64,000 bases of DNA from CAZSDU01 sp964605775 (GTDB lineage Bacteria > Bacteroidota > Bacteroidia > Bacteroidales > FEN-979): NCBI GenBank assembly GCA_964605775.1, contig CAZSDU010000002.1:124001-188000 (forward strand). Direction: 5' to 3'. The stretch's first letter is position 1, and each line of letters opens with the position of its first letter. The notes under the pieces were generated by a model. It worked only from the letters and a program-made list of their open reading frames with translations, did no database searches and was not told the DNA's origin. A program made the translations under genes and the position numbers. Of this stretch, positions 44,782 through 54,655 are shown piece after piece.

Positions 44782-47181
44782 TCACTTTTCACTTTTCACT
44801 TTTTCAATGATTCCTCTGTCGCCGTCAAGCCTGACCAGGTCGCCATCGTGAAGAAAACGTTTGGCGCCTTTGGCTCCGACCACGGCGGGGATACCGTATT
44901 CACGGGCCACCACGGCGCCATGGGAGAGGGGACTGCCGATTTCTGTGATGAGTCCGGCAATGATGCTGAAATAGGGAGTCCATCCGATATCGGTAAAAGA
45001 AGCCACCATGATCTCTCCTTCCTTCAGTTGTTCCGCTTCAGTCAGGCTGTGAATGATACGTGCCCGGCCCTCCACGACTCCGCTGCTGACGGGGATTCCT
45101 TTTAATTGTCCTTCGTGGAGCTCAATTTCCACTTCCTGTTCCAAGGGTTCAGGGATACCAAAACTGACTTCTTCGAAAACCAATTTATCAAGTTCGGGTA
45201 AAATCTCCCTACGTTTATTGGCTTTTATTTTCCATTCAGGCTTGTGATCTGCGATCAACTGACCAATCTCTTCCTGGGTGAGGAAAAAGATCTGGTCAGG
45301 GTCATCAATCAAACCTTCATGAACGAGCCTAATAGCCAGGAACTGATAGACTTTCCTGATGATGCTGATCATTTTAATGGAAGAAGCTTTGGAAATTTCA
45401 CGGCGGGCGACTGCTTTGCGTGCAGTGGCAATAAGCATCTTCAGGATCATACGTTTGAAGAGGGGAAGGGGTTGTAATGCTTGACGGATCTCTTTTTTTA
45501 AATCATGGCGAACATGTTTGATATTCCCCACCTTTACTTTTGTCTGAAGGGTCTGGATCAATTGTTGCGGGTTTTCTTCCCAGGTTTTTTCCCGGAGTTC
45601 TGATTCCCTCACACAGCGATGACCGTGACGTTCAAGGAAGGCGGAAAATGCCCGGGAGATTTCCTCTGGCGCATGCCGTTGAATCAATTTCAGGGCATCG
45701 GCCGGGGCTGAAGTGATAAATTTATCTGCAAAGGCTTTTTCATCGCGGATGAGGGTGGCGAAGCGCTCCAGTGACTTTACCGCATCAGCGCTTTCAATCT
45801 CTGGAATGTCGAGCAACATTAGGGTGGCAATATGATGATCCTGAGCTGAAGGGAAACGTTTGTCATCGGTCATGATGCGCATGAATGCAGCGTAGAGGGT
45901 ACCGGATTGCGCAGAGGTCATGAGATGATGACCAAATCCAAGCCCCAGTTTTAATCGTGCTTCTTCTAGCCGGTGGTGGATTTCCTGATTGGTGCCCTTG
46001 GTGTCGATCGTGAATCCGGATTCCAGCTTTTTTAGGTCTTTCAGGTGTTTTTTAGCCCTGGCTGTATTCCTGAGTTGGCGCAAAAAATTTAACATCCTGA
46101 GCGGTAAAGCAATTTCGGGTTTTGCCTCGATTCCCGGAAAGACTTTACCGCTGAGGGCAAACTGAACATCAGCGGCGGTATTCAGCCATGTCCGCTTGGG
46201 GTAGTCCATCATATTGCTCATATTGATGAACAAGCGGTTATAAAACATCTGAATATAGCGCGGAGAAGTACGGTCTTTGAGTTTGTATGCCCCGGCTTTT
46301 TCGGCCAGCATCGTCATGCCGTAATCGATGGCCTCAGCGCTGACAGAGTAGGTCAGGGGAGTGGCCACACCCGGCATCATCTCTCCGATATTTCCCAGGG
46401 TCCAGATGTCATTACTTTCTCCTTTGACGGCATCGAATTCATTATAATGGACCTCATCGAGGGTGGTGATCGGCCTCACCTGCAGCCAGTGAAGTATGCC
46501 ATGGTGATCAATGGCCCATTCCATGTCAACCGGTTTACCCAGGTGCATTTCGGCTTTTTTGGTTCCCTCGAGGATCTCACGGAGGAGTTTTCCGGTCAGC
46601 AGATGACCGTTTTTACCGGCTTCAGCTTCCAGGTTTGAACCGCTTCTGAACAATTCGTAATGATGCGCATCTTTCAACCCGCTGACCAGTTCTTCCCCCT
46701 GTCCCATCACTGCATTGATCAGGATTTTATCCCGGCGATTGTTGACAGGATTTGCGGAAAAAACTACGCCTGCGACCCTGGCATCCACCATGTTCTGCAG
46801 GATCACAGAAATCCTCAGGTCGGCTTCATTGAACAGCTTACCGGAATAGGTCTTCACCCGGTCGGCACCAGATGCTTCGATACACTTCCGTATCGCTGAT
46901 TTGATCTCAGAAAAGGTTTTAAGGTTGAGAAAGGTTTCAAACTGACCGGCAAAGGAAGCAGTATGTCCATCCTCGCTAACTGCCGATGACCTTACCGCTT
47001 TTAATCCTTCGCCCAGCGACTGAAGATATTTCAAAAGCTGGTCCTCGTCGAGTTGTTCCATCCCTGGATGGATCAGCACAAAAGCATCAGGAACTTTCAG
47101 ACCGATTTCCTGAAGTATTTTTAATCCTTTGGCTTTCCCTCCGACCGGCTCGTCTTTTATATCTTGGATAAATTTGATCAA
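44782..47181 (-). CDS. PEP/pyruvate-binding phosphotransferase, rifampicin phosphotransferase-like
   Basis: The 799-residue protein has three parts. The first is an N-terminal ATP-binding domain like PEP synthase, with VGGKAKGLKIL, AVRSSAVSEDG, SFAGQFETFLN and MEWAIDHHGILHWLQVRPIT, residues about 1-245. The second is a long middle domain (about 250-690). The third is a C-terminal swivelling phospho-His domain with SPLSHGAVVAREYGIPAVV (about 745-770). The order is that of rifampicin phosphotransferases and related antibiotic- or metabolite-phosphorylating enzymes rather than true PEP synthase. The substrate is unknown. Its neighbour 24 bp upstream (47206) is a probable partner. Confidence 0.83.
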   Translation of the reverse strand: MIKFIQDIKDEPVGGKAKGLKILQEIGLKVPDAFVLIHPGMEQLDEDQLLKYLQSLGEGLKAVRSSAVSEDGHTASFAGQFETFLNLKTFSEIKSAIRKCIEASGADRVKTYSGKLFNEADLRISVILQNMVDARVAGVVFSANPVNNRRDKILINAVMGQGEELVSGLKDAHHYELFRSGSNLEAEAGKNGHLLTGKLLREILEGTKKAEMHLGKPVDMEWAIDHHGILHWLQVRPITTLDEVHYNEFDAVKGESNDIWTLGNIGEMMPGVATPLTYSVSAEAIDYGMTMLAEKAGAYKLKDRTSPRYIQMFYNRLFINMSNMMDYPKRTWLNTAADVQFALSGKVFPGIEAKPEIALPLRMLNFLRQLRNTARAKKHLKDLKKLESGFTIDTKGTNQEIHHRLEEARLKLGLGFGHHLMTSAQSGTLYAAFMRIMTDDKRFPSAQDHHIATLMLLDIPEIESADAVKSLERFATLIRDEKAFADKFITSAPADALKLIQRHAPEEISRAFSAFLERHGHRCVRESELREKTWEENPQQLIQTLQTKVKVGNIKHVRHDLKKEIRQALQPLPLFKRMILKMLIATARKAVARREISKASSIKMISIIRKVYQFLAIRLVHEGLIDDPDQIFFLTQEEIGQLIADHKPEWKIKANKRREILPELDKLVFEEVSFGIPEPLEQEVEIELHEGQLKGIPVSSGVVEGRARIIHSLTEAEQLKEGEIMVASFTDIGWTPYFSIIAGLITEIGSPLSHGAVVAREYGIPAVVGAKGAKRFLHDGDLVRLDGDRGIIEKVKSEK

Positions 47182-47205
47182 CCTCTGTAGCTCCTCTTCA
47201 AATCT

Positions 47206-48219
47206 TCAAATCCCTTTATATCTGTCGGCATGAAATCCGAATTCCACCATACCGATTCCATCCACTCCATCAAATCTGTAAGTGCCTATCCCTTCTTTCA
47301 TCATGTATTTTCCGTCGTGGAGGTAAGGGAACTCTCCCTTGCGCCAGAATTCCAATTGATGAGTTTTCCCGCCCCGTGTGTGAATCTTTATGAATCCATG
47401 ATCAGGCAATAACTTTTCCCGGGAAACCGTTTCCAGGTCAGTGCATTCCACGATGGCATCGGTTGATCCATCAGGCGCTGTGATAAATCCGGCTGTAAGT
47501 CTTCCCAGAAATTGCCATTTGATGGTGGTCACTGTCCAGTGGTAACCAGAATCGGAAATCCCGGTGATCCAGTAATGCCGGTCCCAGGTAAGCCAGTTTC
47601 GCGAGCCAAAGGAATGATCCCGGGATGCCCGCATGTTAAGCGTAAAGGTTTTATCATCGAGGATAAGGCTGCCTTTGAAGTTGCCAGTTTGCTCATAATG
47701 AACCTGGTGGGTATCTTTCATATGATGAAAGAATTCCCTGTTCCATTTTTCATTGGCAATGGCATCTGCAATAAGTTGCTGATCAGAACTTTTTGCATAA
47801 TCATAAATGGGATGTTCCCCGGTGAATACCAGGTTCAGCTTACAAAAATGCGATTTTCCTTCTTTATCATGTACATTTCCTTCATATAACACCCTCCAGA
47901 TTTTCCCGATTTCGATGGGTTCGTACTTCAGGTTTCCCTGTTGAAATCCTTCTCCTTCAGCACCGGGGTCCAGAGTGAGTCCAAAATACCCGTGATCTTT
48001 AAGAAAAAAGTCGAACCAGAATTCATTTTTTCTTTTCGGACTGCGGAATGCCATACGGGTAATGAAAGCATTTCCTTCCTTGTCGCTTCCGTAAAAATAG
48101 GAACTATCGTTCGGGTAAGGCTGTGACTGGTCTACGTGTTTTTGCTCCAGGAAGTCTACCGGGAACTGCTTACTTTTCGTACGTTTCACCATTTGCCTGG
48201 CGAGTAGTTTTTTTATCAT
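47206..48219 (-). CDS. AttH/DUF7064-like partner of the phosphotransferase
   Basis: The 337-residue protein has no signal peptide. It shows FWFDFFLKDHGYFGL in the first half and ASRDHSFGSRNWLTWDRHYW in the second. From memory, the RDHSxGxRxW pattern occurs in DUF7064/AttH-like beta-barrel domains, some of which precede PEP-synthase-like domains in animal proteins. It ends 24 bp before the phosphotransferase start and is almost certainly in the same transcript. A lipid or hydrophobic-ligand binding role is conceivable from the AttH resemblance. Nothing catalytic is obvious. Confidence 0.6.
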   Translation of the reverse strand: MIKKLLARQMVKRTKSKQFPVDFLEQKHVDQSQPYPNDSSYFYGSDKEGNAFITRMAFRSPKRKNEFWFDFFLKDHGYFGLTLDPGAEGEGFQQGNLKYEPIEIGKIWRVLYEGNVHDKEGKSHFCKLNLVFTGEHPIYDYAKSSDQQLIADAIANEKWNREFFHHMKDTHQVHYEQTGNFKGSLILDDKTFTLNMRASRDHSFGSRNWLTWDRHYWITGISDSGYHWTVTTIKWQFLGRLTAGFITAPDGSTDAIVECTDLETVSREKLLPDHGFIKIHTRGGKTHQLEFWRKGEFPYLHDGKYMMKEGIGTYRFDGVDGIGMVEFGFHADRYKGI

Positions 48220-48268
48220 GAGTTTGATTTTAGCGCTGCAAACTTAAGAAATCATCCTGAAATAAGCG

Positions 48269-48276
48269 TACCTTTG
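48269..48276 (+). promoter_or_regulatory. -7 promoter element of typA
   Basis: TACCTTTG fits TAnnTTTG and lies 37 bases before the typA ATG at 48314. A TTTG at -33 is not evident. Confidence 0.4.
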
Positions 48277-48313
48277 CAAATTCTTTTCATATATAGAATT
48301 TTATATTTATTAC

Positions 48314-50113
48314 ATGCAGGAGATCAGGAATGTTGCCATCATTGCCCATGTTGATCATGGAAAAACCACTTTGGTGGACAGGATTTTGTACCAGGTGAAA
48401 TTATTCCGGGAGAACCAGGAAGTCAGGGAGCTGATCCTTGATTCCAATGATCTGGAGAGGGAGAGGGGAATTACCATTCTTTCAAAGAATGTATCGGTTC
48501 GGTATAAAGGAGTTAAGATTAACATTATCGATACGCCTGGACACTCTGATTTCGGGGGTGAAGTGGAACGCGTTCTGAATATGGCCGATGGTGTATTGAT
48601 CCTGGTCGATGCGTTTGAAGGACCCATGCCCCAGACAAGGTTTGTGTTGCAGAAGGCGCTTGAGCTCGGAAAGAAACCCATAGTGGTAATCAATAAAGTG
48701 GATAAACCCAATTGTTCTCCTGATGAGGTTCATGAAGCCATGTTCGAGCTGATGTTCAGTCTGGATGCCAGTGAAGATCAGTTGAATTTTCCTACCATTT
48801 ATGGTTCTTCTAAACAAGGATGGATGTCTGATGACTGGCGCAAGCCCACCAAGGATATCCATTACCTGCTGGATACCATACTTGAACATATTCCGCCCCC
48901 GGTTCAGTTGCCTGGGACCCTTCAGTTGCAGATCAGTTCTCTGGATTATTCTTCCTATGTGGGACGTATTGCTGTCGGCCGTATTACCCGTGGATCAATC
49001 AAGGCAGGGAATCAGGTTTCACTGGTCAAAAATGACGGGACGATCCTGAAATCGGTTATCAAGGAATTGTATCTTTTTGAAGGGCTTGGAAAAGAAAAAG
49101 TGAAGCGGGATGTGGAAGCAGGAGAGATCTGTGCCGTGCTGGGGCCTGAAAATTTTGATATCGGGGATACCATTGCAGATTTCGAGTACCCTGAGGGAAT
49201 GTCAAGGATCAGTGTGGATGAACCGACCATGAGCATGATCTTCACCATCAATAATTCTCCTTTTGCTGGTAAAGAAGGAACTTTTGTGACTTCCAGACAC
49301 CTGAGAGAAAGACTTTTTCACGAAACGGAAAAGAATCTGGCCTTAAGGGTGGAGGAAACAGGTTCTTCGGATAAATTCCTGGTTTTTGGCCGGGGAATCC
49401 TGCATCTCGCCATTCTGGTAGAAACTATGCGTAGGGAAGGATACGAATTCCAGTTAGGACAGCCAAAAGTGCTGATCAAGGAAATTGAAGGACAGACCTG
49501 TGAGCCGGTGGAATTGCTTAAAGTCCAGGTTCCTGATGCGTTTTCAGGCAAGGTCATCGAGATCGTCACCAGGAGAAGGGGAGAGATCATCCATATTGAA
49601 CAGAAAAACGACCGCGTCGTACTTGAATTTCATATTCCGGCCAGGGGGCTGATCGGACTGAGGAATCCCATTCTTACCGCAACAGAAGGTGAGGCGGTGA
49701 TGGCGCATCGTTTTAAAGCCTTTGAACCCTGGAAAGGTGAACTCCAAAGCCGGATAAACGGTTCACTCATTGCCATGGAAGCCGGTTCTGCCATTACATA
49801 CAGCATAGACAAATTGCAGGATCGCGGTAAGTTTTTTATCGAACCTGGAGAGCCTATTTATGCCGGACAGGTAGTAGGGGAAAGTACCCGGGGAGATGAT
49901 ATTGTGATCAACCTGACAAAGACCAAGAAGCTTTCCAATGTAAGGGCAAGTGGTTCAGATGATAAGGCGGTGATCGTTCCGGCCATAAAATTTTCGCTGG
50001 AAGAAGCCATGGAGTACATTCAGTGTGATGAATATGTTGAAGTGACGCCTAAATCCATCAGATTGAGGAAGATCATCCTGGATGAAATTGAACGCAAGCG
50101 CAGCAGGAAATAG
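48314..50113 (+). CDS. typA: Translational GTPase TypA/BipA
   Basis: The 599-residue GTPase has the G1 motif AHVDHGKTTL, G2 ERGITI, G3 DTPGHSDFGGEV and G4 NKVDKP. The elongation-factor-like domains II, III and V and the TypA-specific C-terminal domain follow (HIPARGLIGLR, ANIEPGEPIYAGQ-like region, KIVLTKTKKLSNVRASG-like region). It binds the ribosome and assists large-subunit assembly, especially under cold or stress conditions. Length is normal. It is a single gene, convergent with the chemosensory operon (4 bp between ends). Confidence 0.96.
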   Translation: MQEIRNVAIIAHVDHGKTTLVDRILYQVKLFRENQEVRELILDSNDLERERGITILSKNVSVRYKGVKINIIDTPGHSDFGGEVERVLNMADGVLILVDAFEGPMPQTRFVLQKALELGKKPIVVINKVDKPNCSPDEVHEAMFELMFSLDASEDQLNFPTIYGSSKQGWMSDDWRKPTKDIHYLLDTILEHIPPPVQLPGTLQLQISSLDYSSYVGRIAVGRITRGSIKAGNQVSLVKNDGTILKSVIKELYLFEGLGKEKVKRDVEAGEICAVLGPENFDIGDTIADFEYPEGMSRISVDEPTMSMIFTINNSPFAGKEGTFVTSRHLRERLFHETEKNLALRVEETGSSDKFLVFGRGILHLAILVETMRREGYEFQLGQPKVLIKEIEGQTCEPVELLKVQVPDAFSGKVIEIVTRRRGEIIHIEQKNDRVVLEFHIPARGLIGLRNPILTATEGEAVMAHRFKAFEPWKGELQSRINGSLIAMEAGSAITYSIDKLQDRGKFFIEPGEPIYAGQVVGESTRGDDIVINLTKTKKLSNVRASGSDDKAVIVPAIKFSLEEAMEYIQCDEYVEVTPKSIRLRKIILDEIERKRSRK

Positions 50114-50117
50114 CCTT

Positions 50118-51383
50118 TTAGTCCTTTCCCGGGATCGTCCAGTAAAAAGCGGCTCCTCTTCCTTTTTCCCCTTCTGCCCAGATGCTCCCGCCATGTCGCT
50201 CAATAATTCTTTTTACTGTGGCTAATCCTACTCCGGTTCCCTGAAATTCCTGGTTGGTATGCAGTCGCTGAAAGGGATTAAATAACTTCTGGACATTGAC
50301 CATGTCAAACCCGTCTCCATTATCTTTTACAAAAAATATGGTTTTATTATCTTGGCTGGCCTGACCCACTGAAATGACTGCATCAGGTTTATTACCTGTG
50401 TATTTCCATGCATTACTTAACAGGTTTTCCAGTACAATTTCGATAAGACCGGCATCTGCTGAAACCATCATACCGGGGTCAATTTCAAACTGGACCTTTC
50501 GTTCAGGTGAACTTAGCATAAAATTGGACAAAATTGATTTGCAAAGCCCGGCGATATCGACGTTTTGTATTTCCATTTCAGCCCGGGCAGACCGTGAAAA
50601 GTTAAGCAGATCCTCTACCAGCCTGGCCATTGAATTGACAGATTTATCAATTATTTGCAAAAAGTGTAAGGCGGACTCATCCAGAACGGTTGAATAATCA
50701 CTTTCAAGTAACTGTGTATATCCTTTGATCAGATGAAGCGGGGCCCGAAGATCATGAGAAACAGTCTGGGCGAAAGCTTCAAGTTCGTGGTTGGCAGCAA
50801 TGAGGTCTTCATTGGCAGCTTCCAGTTGTGATTGTGCCTGTATCAATTCATCATTCCGCTGGATCGCTGCTTCATAAACAGAAAGTAAGAGATCCAGAAT
50901 CTGTTTCTTTTCGGAATTGATGGCATAGATATTCCCTTTGAACATAATTTCAATGACCATCTCAGCTCCTCCGGATTGCCTGATATTCCGGTTGGCCAGC
51001 AAATACTGGATGCGAGACATGAGATAATTTTCCTCATAAGGTTTGGTGATGAAATTATCTGCTCCTGCCTGTAAGCCTTTAATGATATCCAGGGGATCAC
51101 GGAGAGAAGTCAGCAGGATGACGGGGATTTCACGGAAAGCTGCATTGGCTTTAATTTTTGTACAAAATTCATATCCATCCATTTCCGGCATTACTATATC
51201 GCTGATGATGAGGATGGGTTTGACCTTTTCCAGACTATTATAAGCGTCGATTCCATTGGAATATACTTCCACTTCGAAACCATTTTCCTCCAGTAGAAAT
51301 TTTAGTTTTTTTGCCTGAACACTGGAGTCTTCAGCAATCATCAGCTTGCGGCCATCTTTTTTATTAATAAAAAACTGGTTCAT
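50118..51383 (-). CDS. Receiver-histidine kinase hybrid (output kinase 1 of the Wsp-like operon)
   Basis: The 421-residue protein starts with a receiver domain (Asp62 in IISDIVMPEMDG; Lys in FITKPYE). A linker with FKGNIYAINSEKKQILDLLL and a coiled coil follow. Next are a HisKA domain with His210 (TVSHDLRAPL) and a HATPase domain with NAWKYTG, KDNGDGFD and GTGVGLATVKRII. The receiver comes first, so the kinase is probably controlled by phosphorylation from CheA. It has the same length and residue positions as the paralogue at 59797-61062. It is the last gene of the operon, 10 bp after cheB. No transmembrane part is present, so it is cytoplasmic. Confidence 0.88.
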   Translation of the reverse strand: MNQFFINKKDGRKLMIAEDSSVQAKKLKFLLEENGFEVEVYSNGIDAYNSLEKVKPILIISDIVMPEMDGYEFCTKIKANAAFREIPVILLTSLRDPLDIIKGLQAGADNFITKPYEENYLMSRIQYLLANRNIRQSGGAEMVIEIMFKGNIYAINSEKKQILDLLLSVYEAAIQRNDELIQAQSQLEAANEDLIAANHELEAFAQTVSHDLRAPLHLIKGYTQLLESDYSTVLDESALHFLQIIDKSVNSMARLVEDLLNFSRSARAEMEIQNVDIAGLCKSILSNFMLSSPERKVQFEIDPGMMVSADAGLIEIVLENLLSNAWKYTGNKPDAVISVGQASQDNKTIFFVKDNGDGFDMVNVQKLFNPFQRLHTNQEFQGTGVGLATVKRIIERHGGSIWAEGEKGRGAAFYWTIPGKD

Positions 51384-51393
51384 ATTGATAATT

Positions 51394-52458
51394 TTAGAAT
51401 AAATTATTGGTCAGGTAAGCGATGATTTGTTCGGGTGAAAGCACCATGTTTACACCACCTAAACGGATGGCCTCCCCGGGCATGCCATGGATCATGGAAC
51501 TCTCGGCATCCTGTGCAATGGTAATGCTTCCTGAATCTTTCAGCATTTTCATTTCCAAAGCCCCATCTTTACCCATTCCGGATAAAAGAATAGCTACTAC
51601 ACGATTGCCATAAACCCTAAGTGCACTGCGGAACAGGTATGCTACGGAAGGCCTTAGTCCATTTTCTGCAGCATCCTGTGTGAGCATGATCTTCCCTTCA
51701 GCAGAGATTCCCATGTGGCAGTCACCGGGAGGTAGATAGATACCTCCCGGCAGAGGTTCAGTGTGATGGGTAGCCAGGGTCACTTTTTTTCCACTAACAT
51801 CCTGGAGCCAGGCTGCAAACCCTTGTGCAAAACCGGAGTCTATATGTTGGACAAGAAGTATGGGTAAAGGAAAATGATCAGGTAGCTCCTTTAATATCTT
51901 CTGAAGCACCTGAGGCCCTCCGGCAGAGGCCCCTATCACTACCAGCTGTTTGCGAATACTACCGCTTTGCAAGGATCCGTGAATAGATGATTCTGAAACA
52001 GCAGGAATTACTTTGTTGAAGGAAGGTTTTGAATATCGTCTGACGACTTTTACTTCAGACATTAATTTAATCGTCTGAATAAACTTCTGGGAAGATTTCT
52101 TAAAGTCGGGTGATTCCGGGCCATCCGGTCTGGCCATGATAGTGACAGCCCCCGCTTCTATGGCTTTGAAGGCAACGGCTACTTCGGAAGGATTATAAAA
52201 TCCGCTGACGATAACAACCGGAACAGGATATGTCTGCATGATCTGCCGGGTTGTTTCAAATCCATCGATTCCCGGCATATGAATATCCATGGTAATGACA
52301 TCCGGTCTTTTCTTTTTTACCATCTCAATGGCTTCCTGCCCATTGGTGGCAGTAAGGATTTCTTCAAACTGAGGGTCCTGTCTGAGTATATTAACAAGGA
52401 AGTTTCTGATCAGCGGGGAATCATCAACAATCAGTACATTTGTTTTCTTCAGTTCCAT
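51394..52458 (-). CDS. cheB: Chemoreceptor glutamate methylesterase CheB
   Basis: The 354-residue protein has an N-terminal receiver (Asp58 in ITMDIHMPGIDG) and a C-terminal methylesterase domain with catalytic IGASAGGPQVL (Ser), LLVQHIDSGFA (His) and GMGKDGALEM (Asp). It removes methyl groups from the receptor under control of CheA. It begins 1 bp after the cheA stop and is WspF-like in position. Confidence 0.94.
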   Translation of the reverse strand: MELKKTNVLIVDDSPLIRNFLVNILRQDPQFEEILTATNGQEAIEMVKKKRPDVITMDIHMPGIDGFETTRQIMQTYPVPVVIVSGFYNPSEVAVAFKAIEAGAVTIMARPDGPESPDFKKSSQKFIQTIKLMSEVKVVRRYSKPSFNKVIPAVSESSIHGSLQSGSIRKQLVVIGASAGGPQVLQKILKELPDHFPLPILLVQHIDSGFAQGFAAWLQDVSGKKVTLATHHTEPLPGGIYLPPGDCHMGISAEGKIMLTQDAAENGLRPSVAYLFRSALRVYGNRVVAILLSGMGKDGALEMKMLKDSGSITIAQDAESSMIHGMPGEAIRLGGVNMVLSPEQIIAYLTNNLF

Positions 52459-52459
52459 G

Positions 52460-54646
52460 TCAGATCAGGCGTTTGATAACTTCCAGCAGGTTGCTTTGTT
52501 CAAAACTGCTCTTGACAATGTAGGCATTAGCTCCACATTCCATACCTCTTTGCCGGTCTTCTGAAGAATCCAGTGCGGTGACAAGGATAAGCGGTAATTC
52601 TTCCAATTTCTTATCATTGCGAATCCGGGTTGTCAACTCAAATCCATTCATTCTGGGCATTTCAATGTCGGAAACGACCAGATCGAAAGATTCGCTCTGG
52701 AGCAAATGGTAAGCCTCCATGCCATCTACGGCTGTTTTTACCTGATAGCCGGCGGATTCGATAATATTGCGTAACAATGATCGTGCGGTAATTGAGTCTT
52801 CAGCCACAAGAACAGACTTCTTCTCTGTTTCTTCTTCGGGATTGACCATTGAATCCTGTGCACTGACAATACTTTTCTTTACATTTTTGGCAGATTCCAG
52901 GAGCTCAGTTACATTCAGGATAGGAACTATTTTTCCATTACCAAGCACAGTTACTGCAGTGATATTTTGCACGTGATTCATTTGGGAACCAAACATTTTT
53001 GCAATCCCTTCTTGTTCATCAATAATTTCATCCACCATGAATGCCATCCTTCTTTGACCCGTATTGAGGATCAATACAGGAACCCTCTCCTGAAGCATTC
53101 TTTTTGTTGTTTTTTCCGGAATGCCAATCACATCACCGAGTCTCATCAATCCAACAACCTTATCATCAATGGTTAAGGTGTCCTGGCTTTCGACGGTTTT
53201 GATGTCAGAAAAAACGATACGAATTACTCTTTCTATCACATTGGTCGGGATGATCAGCGATTGTTCAGAAACCTTCACCAGTATCCCCCGGAAAGTGGCA
53301 ATCGTTAATGGTAAGCAGAGCTTAAAGGTACATCCTTTCCCCGGTTTAGAATCAACCATGATACTCCCTCCGAGCCGGGAAACTTTTTCTGCTACAATAG
53401 CCAGTCCCAGTCCTCTCCCTGAAATATCAGTTATATAGGGACTGGTTGACAGACCTGAATGAAAAATCAGGTTATACACCTCCTGGTCGGTTAAATTTTC
53501 TGTATTTTCCTGAATGATGATTCCGTTTTTCACGGCAGACTCAAGGACTTTTTTTCTGCTGATCCCATTCCCGTCATCGGATATTTCAATAATCACTTCC
53601 CGTTTGTCTGTTTTTTTTATTTCAATGCTCAATGAACCTTTTGCTGCTTTTCCCACTGATATTCTATGGTCAGCAGATTCAATTCCATGGTCTATGGAGT
53701 TCCGGACAAGGTGAATCAAAGGATCCTTAATTTCTTCCAAAATCCTCCGGTCGATTTCTGTTTCGCTCCCTAGCATAGAAAAATTGATTTCTTTCTTCTG
53801 AGAAGCGCTCAGATCTCTGATCAGTATTGGGAAGATATCAAGCACAGAAGAGAAGGGTAGCAGCAAGCTGCTCTTAATTCCCAACAGCAAATCATCGACG
53901 GTCCGGGTCATGATCCGGTCCAGTTGATCCATCGGTTTAATGAGATGGTTTAATTCATTTTTTATTTTTTTCAGGTTTTCGATGGCCAGATTGCTGTCCG
54001 TAATATTTTTTCCATGATTAGAGATTCTTTTTATTTCATTTAAAAAATGAGTCAGGGTATTCTTTACGGTAATCAGTTCTTCAGTCTGAAGCAGGATTTC
54101 ATCTAGTTTATGGGTGGAAACCCTAATCGTATCAATATTTACGCGTTTATCAGATGATGGTTCGGGGAAGGTACTTTCCTTATTAAACTGAATTTGAGTT
54201 GTCGTTCGTATAGGCTCAGTTTGTGTGGAAATTCTTTTTCCAAAAAGATCATTGAGTTCTTTGATCAGCATTGCAATCTGATCAGCATTTACCGTTTTAT
54301 TACCAGAAACTGAATCCTCCATCAGTCGATCCAGGAGATTAACAGAGGCATGCATTTTATCAAAAAACAATTTGGACAGCTGGATGGACTGGGTTTTTAA
54401 CAATGAAAATCCGGTTTCCATGGTTTGGCATACTCGTTCAATATCAAAAAAGCCAACAGCCCTGGCAGCTCCTTTGAAACTATGAGTTTCCCTGAAAATC
54501 ATTTCTATCAGGGACTGATGTTCATGGGTTGCAGGATTTTTTTCCAGCTCGATAAGTCCATTGGTGATAGCCAGCTTATGTTCTGCGGCTTCAACCCTGA
54601 AATCAGCGAGGAGCTCTTTTAAAAACTCTTCCTGTTTCTTACTCAT
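52460..54646 (-). CDS. cheA: Chemosensory histidine kinase CheA with C-terminal receiver
   Basis: The 728-residue protein has an HPt domain with phosphoacceptor His55 (RETHSFKGAA) and a dimerisation region. A HATPase domain follows (LVRNSIDHGIE, SDDGNGISRKKV, GRGLGLAIVAEKV), then a CheW-like regulatory domain and a receiver (about 605-728; Asp in VVSDIEMPRMNG). This HPt-kinase-CheW-REC layout is that of WspE/FrzE-type hybrid kinases rather than of flagellar CheA. It sits between the receptor and cheB. Confidence 0.94.
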   Translation of the reverse strand: MSKKQEEFLKELLADFRVEAAEHKLAITNGLIELEKNPATHEHQSLIEMIFRETHSFKGAARAVGFFDIERVCQTMETGFSLLKTQSIQLSKLFFDKMHASVNLLDRLMEDSVSGNKTVNADQIAMLIKELNDLFGKRISTQTEPIRTTTQIQFNKESTFPEPSSDKRVNIDTIRVSTHKLDEILLQTEELITVKNTLTHFLNEIKRISNHGKNITDSNLAIENLKKIKNELNHLIKPMDQLDRIMTRTVDDLLLGIKSSLLLPFSSVLDIFPILIRDLSASQKKEINFSMLGSETEIDRRILEEIKDPLIHLVRNSIDHGIESADHRISVGKAAKGSLSIEIKKTDKREVIIEISDDGNGISRKKVLESAVKNGIIIQENTENLTDQEVYNLIFHSGLSTSPYITDISGRGLGLAIVAEKVSRLGGSIMVDSKPGKGCTFKLCLPLTIATFRGILVKVSEQSLIIPTNVIERVIRIVFSDIKTVESQDTLTIDDKVVGLMRLGDVIGIPEKTTKRMLQERVPVLILNTGQRRMAFMVDEIIDEQEGIAKMFGSQMNHVQNITAVTVLGNGKIVPILNVTELLESAKNVKKSIVSAQDSMVNPEEETEKKSVLVAEDSITARSLLRNIIESAGYQVKTAVDGMEAYHLLQSESFDLVVSDIEMPRMNGFELTTRIRNDKKLEELPLILVTALDSSEDRQRGMECGANAYIVKSSFEQSNLLEVIKRLI

Positions 54647-54655
54647 AGCCTTGAA

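Noticed and set aside
44782..47181. Annotation of the 799-residue protein as true PEP synthase (ppsA) and target of the DUF299 regulator
   Set aside because: The C-terminal PEP/pyruvate barrel of PEP synthase is absent. The domain order with a middle domain and terminal phospho-His domain fits rifampicin-phosphotransferase-like enzymes.
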